Shown: positions 28,644 to 34,526 of the stretch, piece by piece
Position numbering within the stretch: the stretch's first letter is position 1
Layout: every line of letters begins with the position of its first letter
Assembly: GCA_020445945.1 (NCBI GenBank)
Contig: JAGRFQ010000006.1
Location: 28,395-62,920 of the forward strand
Reading direction: 5' to 3'
Source of the DNA: Rhodocyclaceae bacterium
GTDB lineage: Bacteria; Pseudomonadota; Gammaproteobacteria; Burkholderiales; Rhodocyclaceae
Length of the DNA stretch: 34,526 nt
Made by a program: the position numbers and the translations under genes
The notes under the pieces: generated by a model
Seen by the model: the letters and a program-made list of their open reading frames with translations, nothing else
The model's database searches: none
What the model was told of the DNA's origin: nothing

Positions 28644-31259
28644 ATGGCTGGCGCGAAGAAGAAAGCAGAGCATCATCAGCTCAGTGACGAAGAGCTCAAA
28701 CAGATCGTCGCAGAGGCCGACACGGGCGGACGCAAGCCGACCGGCGCCGTTGCCCAGGCGATGATGCTGATCGCGCTCGGGTGGTCTCTGTTCCAGGTAT
28801 GGATCGCCTCACCGTTACCGTTCACGTTCGGGGTTCTGGTGTTCAACGACACCGAATCACGCGCGATCCACCTGGCCTTCGCGGTCTTCCTCGCGTTCAT
28901 GGCCTATCCGGCCGGCAAGCGCTCGCCGCGCGACTTCATCCCCGCGGTGGATTGGGTTCTGGCCGCCGTCGGCGCGTTCTGCGCGGCCTATCTGTTTCTG
29001 TTCTATTCCCAACTCGCGGAGCGCCCGGGCAGCCCGACCGATTACGATCTGGTGGTTGCCGTGGCCGGCATGGTGTTGCTGCTCGAAGCGGCGCGCCGCG
29101 CGCTCGGTCTGCCGATGGTGATTCTGGCCATCGTGTTCATCATCTACATCTTCGCCGGGCCGCACATGCCCGACATGATCGCCCACAAGGGCGCCTCGCT
29201 GGCCAAGGGCATGAGCCACCTGTGGCTGACCACCGAGGGCGTGTTCGGGGTGGCGCTCGGGGTGTCCTCGGGCTTCATCTTCCTGTTCGTGCTGTTCGGC
29301 GCCTTGCTCGAAACGGCCGGTGCGGGCAACTATTTCATCAAGAGCGCGGTCGGCCTGCTGGGGCATCTGCGCGGCGGTCCGGCCAAGGCGGCGGTGGTGG
29401 CCTCGGCGGCGACCGGGGTGATCTCCGGCTCGTCGATCGCCAACGTGGTGACCACCGGTACCTTCACGATTCCGCTGATGAAGCGCATCGGCTATCGCGC
29501 CGACAAGGCCGGTGCGGTCGAGGTGGCCGGGTCGGTCAACGGCCAGATCATGCCGCCAGTCATGGGCGCGGCGGCCTTTCTGATGGTCGAGTACGTCGGC
29601 ATCCCGTATGTGCAGGTACTCAAGCATGCCATCGTGCCGGCGCTGATCTCCTACATCGCGCTGTTCTACATCGTGCACCTCGAGGCGATGAAGGCCAACC
29701 TGCAGGGCATCCCGCGTGAAAACCCCAAGCCGTGGCAGCAGTCGTTGGTGAGTTTCACGATGACCGTGTCGGGTCTGGTGATTCTCGCCGGTGTGGTTTA
29801 CTGGGGCCTGGGGTGGATCAAGGCGGTGGCGCCGGACGGCTCGATCGTGATCATCGCCATCCTCATGTCGATCGCCTATATCGCGCTGCTCAAGCTCAGC
29901 ACCCACTATCCCGAGCTGCACATGGACGATCCGAACGACCCGATCGAGAGCCTTCCCGATGTCGGCCCGACGCTCAAGTCCGGCCTGCACTATCTGCTGC
30001 CGGTCGTGGCGCTGATCTGGAACCTGATGGTCGAGCAGCTATCGCCCGCGCTGTCGGCCTTCTGGGCGACCATCTTCCTGGCCTTCATTCTGGTCACGCA
30101 GCGTCCGATCACGGCGTTCTTCCGCGGCCACACGAACATTCACGATGAAATGCAGCGCGGCTTCAAGGACTTGCTCGACGGCCTCGTGACCGGGGCGCGC
30201 AACATGATCGGCATCGGGATTGCGACCGCCGCCGCGGGCGTGATCGTCGGCACGGTGACGCTCACCGGCGTCGGCCTGGTGATGACCGAGCTGGTGGAGA
30301 CGCTGTCGGGCGGCAACATCGTGATCATGCTGTTCATGGTCGCCTTCATCTGCCTAATCCTCGGCATGGGTCTGCCGACCACCGCCAACTACATCATCGT
30401 GTCCACCCTGATGGCGCCGGTGATCGTCGAAGTCGGCGCTCAGAACGGCCTGCTGGTGCCGCTCATCGCAGTCCATCTGTTCGTGTTCTATTTCGGCCTG
30501 ATGGCGGATGTGACCCCACCGGTCGGGCTCGCCTCCTACGCCGCGGCGGGCATTGCGCTGACCGACCCGATCAAGACGGGCGTGACCGCGTTCACCTACT
30601 CGATCCGTACCGCGGTGCTGCCCTTCATGTTCATCTTCAACACCCAGCTGCTGCTGATCGACATCGAGGGACCATTCCATCTGCTCGTCACCCTTGGCAG
30701 CGCGACGATCGCCAGTCTGATCTTTGCTGCGGCGACGCAAGGCTGGTTCATGACCCGCAGCCGAAAGTGGGAGTCGGCGGTGCTGATCGTGCTCACCTTC
30801 GTCTTGTTCCGCCCCGGTTTCGTGATGGACGAGATCTTCCCGCCCTATACCCACCTGACCGGCAATGCCGCAATCGAAGCCGTCAATGCAGTCCCGGACA
30901 ACGACCGTTTGCGGCTCTTCATCGAAGGCATCAACATCGACGGCGATGAAGTCAACAAAGGCGTGTTGTTGCCACTCGGCCCCAGGGCCGACAATGCTAG
31001 GGCGCGCCTCGCCGCCGTCGGGGTGAAGGTCATCCCCTTCGGCGAGGATATTCAAGTCGTCGGCGTCGACTTCGGCTCCCAGGCGGAAAAACTCGGCATC
31101 GAGCAAGGCTTCAATATTTCCGCAGTCGAGATCCCGAACGAACGCCCCGCCAAGGAGTGGATGTTCCTGCCGGCTTTCGCCGTCCTCGGGCTGATCGTGA
31201 TGATCCAGAAGCGTCGCGCCAGGCACGTCGACCCGCATGCCGAGCCGACGCCCGCATAA
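28644..31259 (+). CDS. TRAP transporter fused permease, TAXI type (4TM and 12TM parts joined)
   Basis: An 871-residue polytopic inner-membrane protein. A cytoplasmic N-terminus of about 35 residues is followed by many hydrophobic helices. The DctM-like core has GVISGSSIANVVTTGTFTIPLMKRIGY and, in the second half, ILGMGLPTTANYIIVSTLMAP and FYFGLMADVTPPVGLASYAA, all typical of the fused permease paired with TAXI binding proteins. After the last core helix a C-terminal region (about 740-871) matches the DUF3394-type extension, with a soluble part (GVKVIPFGEDIQVVGVDFGS) and a final helix (MFLPAFAVLGLIVMIQ). ATG 28644 has GGAGG at 8-base spacing. It forms one transport unit with the preceding gene; substrate is unproven, with GABA or glutamate favoured by context. 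Confidence 0.94.
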   Translation: MAGAKKKAEHHQLSDEELKQIVAEADTGGRKPTGAVAQAMMLIALGWSLFQVWIASPLPFTFGVLVFNDTESRAIHLAFAVFLAFMAYPAGKRSPRDFIPAVDWVLAAVGAFCAAYLFLFYSQLAERPGSPTDYDLVVAVAGMVLLLEAARRALGLPMVILAIVFIIYIFAGPHMPDMIAHKGASLAKGMSHLWLTTEGVFGVALGVSSGFIFLFVLFGALLETAGAGNYFIKSAVGLLGHLRGGPAKAAVVASAATGVISGSSIANVVTTGTFTIPLMKRIGYRADKAGAVEVAGSVNGQIMPPVMGAAAFLMVEYVGIPYVQVLKHAIVPALISYIALFYIVHLEAMKANLQGIPRENPKPWQQSLVSFTMTVSGLVILAGVVYWGLGWIKAVAPDGSIVIIAILMSIAYIALLKLSTHYPELHMDDPNDPIESLPDVGPTLKSGLHYLLPVVALIWNLMVEQLSPALSAFWATIFLAFILVTQRPITAFFRGHTNIHDEMQRGFKDLLDGLVTGARNMIGIGIATAAAGVIVGTVTLTGVGLVMTELVETLSGGNIVIMLFMVAFICLILGMGLPTTANYIIVSTLMAPVIVEVGAQNGLLVPLIAVHLFVFYFGLMADVTPPVGLASYAAAGIALTDPIKTGVTAFTYSIRTAVLPFMFIFNTQLLLIDIEGPFHLLVTLGSATIASLIFAAATQGWFMTRSRKWESAVLIVLTFVLFRPGFVMDEIFPPYTHLTGNAAIEAVNAVPDNDRLRLFIEGINIDGDEVNKGVLLPLGPRADNARARLAAVGVKVIPFGEDIQVVGVDFGSQAEKLGIEQGFNISAVEIPNERPAKEWMFLPAFAVLGLIVMIQKRRARHVDPHAEPTPA

Positions 31260-31283
31260 TCGCCTCGCACACACCCGCCGAGC

Positions 31284-31313
31284 AAAAACGCCCTGCACAA
31301 ACAGGGCGTTTTT
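31284..31313. terminator. Bidirectional rho-independent terminator
   Basis: A perfect 12-bp stem (AAAAACGCCCTG paired with CAGGGCGTTTTT) with a 6-base loop lies 24 bases after the permease stop and 17 bases from the end of the convergent ETF-QO gene. Because A and T tracts flank both sides, it can terminate both transcripts. Confidence 0.93.
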
Positions 31314-31330
31314 CATTGGCGGTGTGCTGG

Positions 31331-32968
31331 CTACATCCCCTGATAGATCGGCCCTTCGCCGCCTTGCGGTACCACCCAGTTGATGTTCTGCGTCGGGTCC
31401 TTGATGTCGCAGGTTTTGCAATGCACGCAGTTCTGGGCATTGATCTGCAGGCGTGGCGCATCGCCCTCGCGGACGATCTCGTACACCCCTGCCGGGCAGT
31501 AGCGTTGCTCGGGCGAGTCGAAGACCGCCAGATTGGTGTCGATCGCCACCGCTGGATTCTTCAGCTGCAAGTGACAGGGCTGCTCCTCTTCGTGATTGGT
31601 GTTCGACAGGAACACCGAGGAGAGGCGATCGAAGGTCAGTTTGCCGTCGGGCTTGGGGTAGGCGATCGGAGTGCACTCGGCTGCCGGCTTGAGTTTGACG
31701 TGATCGGCGGTGTTGTGCAGCGTCCAGGGCGCCTTGCCGCCAAACACGCGCTGGTCGATGCCGAACAGAATCGACCCCATCCACAAGCCCTTGCTCATGT
31801 AAGGCTTGAAATTGCGCGTCTTGTGCAACTCATCATGCAGCCAGCTCGCCTTGAAGGCTTCCGGATAACTGTCGAGCGTGTCGCGCGTACGCTCGGCGTC
31901 CAGCGCGGTGAAGGCCGCTTCGGCGGCGAGCATGCCGCTCTTGATCGCGGCATGGCTGCCCTTGATGCGCGCGGCGTTGAGAAAGCCGGCATCGCAGCCG
32001 ATCAATGCCCCCCCCGGAAACACCAGCTCCGGCAGCGACTGCAGGCCGCCCGCGGCAATCGCCCGCGCGCCATAGGCAACGCGTTTGCCGCCTTCGAGAA
32101 AGCGACGGATCGCCGGATGGGTCTTGTAACGCTGGAACTCCTAATAGGGCGACAGGTGCGGGTTGCTGTAGTTGAGGCCGACCACGAAGCCGACCGACAC
32201 CAGATTCTCCTCCAGGTGATACAGAAAAGAGCCGCCGTAAGTGTCTGAGCCCAGCGGCCAGCCGGCACTGTGAACCACCAGACCGGCCTGATGTTTGGCC
32301 GGATCGATCTCCCACAGCTCCTTGATGCCCAGCCCGTAGGTTTGCGGATCGGCGTTGGCGCGCAGATTGAATTTCGCCTCCAGCGACTTGCCCAGATGGC
32401 CGCGGCAGCCTTCGGCGAAGAGTGTGTACTTTGCGTGCAGCTCCATGCCCGGTTGATAGTTCGGGCCGGGCTCACCATCGCGACCGACGCCCATGTCGCC
32501 CGTGGCCACACCCATCACCGCGCCGGCTTCGTCGTACAAAACCTCTGCGCCGGCAAAACCGGGGTAGATTTCGACCCCCATCGCCTCGGCCTGCTCACCG
32601 AGCCATTTGGCGACGTTGCCGAGGCGCACCACGTAGTTGCCGTGGTTCAGAAAACAGTCCGGGAGGAGACTGTTCGGAATTTGCCGTGCACCGGTTTCGC
32701 TGAGCATCAGGAAACGGTCTTCGCTCACTTCGGTGGTGATCGGCGCGCCGAGGTCTTTCCAGTCGGGCAGCAGCTCATTGAGCGCGCGCGGGTCCATCAC
32801 CGCGCCGGACAGGATGTGGGCACCGATCTCGGCACCTTTTTCGATCAGGCAGACATCGACCTCGCGCTGTGCCGCTGCTGCCATCTGTTTCAGCCGGATC
32901 GCGGCCGACAGCCCGGCCGGCCCGCCACCGACGATCAGGACGTCGAACTCCATTGACTCGCGTTGCAT
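31331..32968 (-). pseudogene. Electron transfer flavoprotein-ubiquinone oxidoreductase, with an in-frame amber codon
   Basis: The full frame covers 545 codons, the normal ETF-QO length. The enzyme passes electrons from ETF, reduced by acyl-CoA and other dehydrogenases, to the quinone pool at the inner membrane. The N-terminus has an FAD-binding DVLIVGGGPAGLSAA (9-23), and later GCRGHLGKSLEAKF. The C-terminus has the [4Fe-4S] cysteines in YCPAGVYE and NCVHCKTCDIKDP. Codon 276 is TAG (32141-32143), giving HLSPY-stop-EFQRYKTHPAIRRF. Homologues normally have an acidic residue there, so one GAG-to-TAG change explains it. The frame is otherwise intact on both sides. As written, the product would lack the Fe-S domain and be inactive. 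The start ATG 32968 has a GAGGAG site. The break may be a base-call error, since the enzyme is usually needed for fatty acid oxidation. Confidence 0.88.
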
Positions 32969-33017
32969 TGTGTTCTCCTCGTGCGGGCTGCCGGTCACGC
33001 CGGGTGCCGGTGCCACG

Positions 33018-33045
33018 CTGTTATGGTGTGGAATGATGTTGCCAA
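33018..33045 (-). promoter_or_regulatory. Candidate promoter of the ETF-QO gene
   Basis: On the minus strand TTGGCA (33045-33040) and TAACAG (33023-33018) are separated by 16 bases, a plausible sigma-70 promoter 50 bases before the ETF-QO start. Its -35 overlaps that of the divergent promoter. Confidence 0.4.
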
Positions 33046-33068
33046 AGCAACATACGCTGCCGTATGTT
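33039..33068 (+). promoter_or_regulatory. Candidate promoter overlapping a perfect palindrome upstream of the thioesterase gene
   Basis: TTGCCA (33039-33044) and TATGTT (33063-33068) are separated by 18 bases. The palindrome AACATACG (33049-33056) / CGTATGTT (33061-33068), perfect with a 4-base centre, covers the spacer and -10. A second perfect repeat, ATGTTGC (33036-33042) / GCAACAT (33047-33053), overlaps it. This looks like a repressor operator, for example of TetR type. Confidence 0.55.
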
Positions 33069-33114
33069 ACTGCATTCCTGTTCCAAATGAGAATAGCAAA
33101 CACGGAGAACCCCA

Positions 33115-33528
33115 ATGAATTCAGACTCGCGAATCCTGCTTCACACCACACACATCCCCGTGCGCTGGGGCGACATGGACGCCTACGGCCACGTAAACAA
33201 CACGGTCTATTTCCGTTTTTGCGAGCAAGCGCGGGTGGAGTGGGTCGAGGCGCTGGGCTTCCCGGTGACCGTCGGCGAAGTGCACGGGCCGGTGATCATC
33301 AACGCGGCGTGCACCTTCCTGATCCCGATCAACTACCCGGCAACGGTTCAGGTCGACCTCTACGCCGGACAACCCGGTCGCAGCAGTGCGATGACGTGGT
33401 ATGAAATCCGGATCGAGGGCGACACACGGCTCTACGCGGAAGGCAGTGCAAAAATGGTATGGATGGACCACGCCAGCGGGCGCTCGGTCCCCTTGCCCGA
33501 ACACCTTCGACGCAGGATCGAAAGTTGA
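33115..33528 (+). CDS. Acyl-CoA thioesterase of the 4-hydroxybenzoyl-CoA thioesterase (hotdog) family
   Basis: A 137-residue single hotdog-fold protein. The motif VRWGDMDAYGHVNNTVYFRF holds the catalytic aspartate: D22 corresponds to Asp17 of the Pseudomonas 4-hydroxybenzoyl-CoA thioesterase. HVNNxxYxR is the common form in acyl-CoA thioesterases such as YbgC/FcbC-like proteins. It would hydrolyse an acyl- or aroyl-CoA to the free acid in the cytosol, probably as a tetramer; chain specificity is not visible. The ribosome site is GGAG at 8-base spacing. It is divergent from the ETF-QO gene and lies 37 bases before acetoacetyl-CoA synthetase, so fatty acid or ketone body metabolism is the likely setting. 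Confidence 0.88.
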   Translation: MNSDSRILLHTTHIPVRWGDMDAYGHVNNTVYFRFCEQARVEWVEALGFPVTVGEVHGPVIINAACTFLIPINYPATVQVDLYAGQPGRSSAMTWYEIRIEGDTRLYAEGSAKMVWMDHASGRSVPLPEHLRRRIES

Positions 33529-33565
33529 CTACGATTCGCGGCATATAACAAAGACGGAGACGCCC

Positions 33566-34526
33566 ATGGTTCAACCGAACACCCCCGAGCAGCCCCTGTG
33601 GACCCCGCGCCCGGCGCAGGTCAACGCCGCCCAGATCACCGCGTTTCGCCATGCCGCGAACGCGCGCTGGGCGCTGGCGATGGACGACTACGAGGCACTG
33701 CATGCGTGGTCCGTCGCTGCACCCGAGCAGTTCTGGCGCTCGGTGTGGGCATTCGGCGAAGTCATCGGCGACGCCGGCGAGGTGGTGCTCGAACACGGCG
33801 AGCGCATGCCCGGCGCGCGCTGGTTTCCGGGCGCGCGGCTGAACTTCGCGCAAAACCTGCTGCGCCGCCGCGACGATGGCGACGCGCTGGTGTTCTGGGG
33901 CGAAGACAAGCTCAAGCTGCGCTATTCGTGGGGCGAGCTGTATCGCGAGGTGGCGCACTTTGCCGCGGCGCTGCGCGAGATGGGGGTGGTCGAGGGCGAC
34001 CGCGTCGCCGCCTACATGCCCAACATGCCGCACACCGTCATCGCCATGCTCGCCACCGCCAGCATCGGCGCGATCTTCACCTCCGCCTCGCCGGATTTCG
34101 GCGTGCAGGGCGTGCTCGACCGCTTCGGGCAGACCGCGCCCAAACTGCTGCTCGCCGTCGATGGCTACCACTACAACGGCAAACACGTCGATTGCCTCGC
34201 CAAGGTGGCCGAAGTGGCGGCGGCGCTGCCCTCGCTCAAGCGGGTGGTGGTGGTGCCGTATCTCGACGCCCACCCGGTGCTCGACGGCATTGTCCACGCG
34301 CGGAGCTGGTCCGCTTTCGTCAAACCGTTTGCACACTGCACCGAGATCGAATTCGCGCAGCTGCCGTTCGACCAGCCGCTCTACGTGATGTATTCCTCCG
34401 GCACCACCGGGGTGCCCAAGTGCATCGTGCACTGTGCCGGCGGCGCGCTGCTGCAGCACATCAAGGAACACCGCCTGCACGCCGACGTGCGCCCCGACGA
34501 CCGGGTGTTCTACTTCACCACCTGCG
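33566..34526 (+). CDS. Acetoacetyl-CoA synthetase, N-terminal part only
   Basis: The frame is open from ATG 33566 to the right edge of the window (320 codons), about half of the roughly 650-residue enzyme. It activates acetoacetate with ATP and CoA to acetoacetyl-CoA, linking ketone bodies and polyhydroxybutyrate breakdown to central metabolism. The N-terminal ACAS domain shows FWRSVWAFGEVIG and MPGARWFPGARLNFAQNLL, wording specific to acetoacetyl-CoA synthetase rather than acetyl-CoA synthetase. The AMP-binding P-loop motif MYSSGTTGVPKCIVH lies at about 272-286. The start has GGAG at 7-base spacing. It probably forms an operon with the thioesterase gene just before it. Confidence 0.92.
   Translation, partial: MVQPNTPEQPLWTPRPAQVNAAQITAFRHAANARWALAMDDYEALHAWSVAAPEQFWRSVWAFGEVIGDAGEVVLEHGERMPGARWFPGARLNFAQNLLRRRDDGDALVFWGEDKLKLRYSWGELYREVAHFAAALREMGVVEGDRVAAYMPNMPHTVIAMLATASIGAIFTSASPDFGVQGVLDRFGQTAPKLLLAVDGYHYNGKHVDCLAKVAEVAAALPSLKRVVVVPYLDAHPVLDGIVHARSWSAFVKPFAHCTEIEFAQLPFDQPLYVMYSSGTTGVPKCIVHCAGGALLQHIKEHRLHADVRPDDRVFYFTTC

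Noticed and set aside
31331-32023. Separate short gene on the minus strand starting inside ETF-QO
   Set aside because: It is the C-terminal Fe-S part of ETF-QO in the same frame as the N-terminal part, cut off only by the amber codon.
32141-32143. Amber codon as pyrrolysine or another recoded residue
   Set aside because: ETF-QO is not a recoded family, no recoding element or pyl gene is visible, and a single G-to-T change from the usual Glu codon explains it.

Overview
The window is dense, GC-rich bacterial chromosome. Its gene set suggests a betaproteobacterium of the Rhodocyclales type (Thauera/Azoarcus/Aromatoleum-like): full-length one-chain PurL, 180 kDa NAD-glutamate dehydrogenase, TAXI-type TRAP transporter, ETF-quinone oxidoreductase and acetoacetyl-CoA synthetase. 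That placement is an inference from gene content and composition, not from a marker gene. I see no rRNA, tRNA, CRISPR array, insertion sequence or prophage. No stretch longer than about 240 bases lacks a gene.

Layout. (1) 1-979, minus: a partial flippase-like membrane protein overlapped by a PAP2-family phosphatase. (2) 1145-5071, plus: purL, with a TATAAT box upstream. (3) 5144-10610, minus: a three-gene signalling operon with ATGA overlaps: a periplasmic tandem-SBP sensor kinase, a single-domain response regulator and a REC-GAF-kinase-REC hybrid. (4) 10847-15667, minus: NAD-glutamate dehydrogenase. (5) 15737-22856, minus: a co-directional cluster transcribed as PuuR-like XRE/cupin regulator, nitrilase-family amidohydrolase, ATP-grasp ligase, C45-type Ntn hydrolase and a long Orn/Lys/Arg decarboxylase. 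(6) 23000-24489, minus: a MocR/GabR-type regulator broken by one frameshift, divergent from (7) gabD-gabT and a TAXI TRAP transporter (24660-31259, plus). (8) 31331-32968, minus: ETF-quinone oxidoreductase carrying one in-frame amber codon, divergent from (9) a hotdog thioesterase and a partial acetoacetyl-CoA synthetase (33115-34526, plus).

How it fits together. Regions 4 to 7 read as a nitrogen-compound catabolic island. A basic amino acid could be decarboxylated to a polyamine, which an ATP-grasp ligase and two amide-active enzymes could conjugate and release. GABA would then go through GabT/GabD to succinate, and glutamate through GDH to 2-oxoglutarate. A TAXI TRAP system would supply substrate. 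The first cluster is headed by a PuuR-like regulator, and a PuuR-like operator lies upstream of it. The five-gene cluster at 15737-22856 is the best candidate for an undescribed pathway. Its chemistry is not established by the sequence.

Two genes (the MocR regulator and ETF-QO) are each interrupted by a single-base event inside otherwise intact, well-conserved reading frames. Base-call error is as likely as real inactivation.
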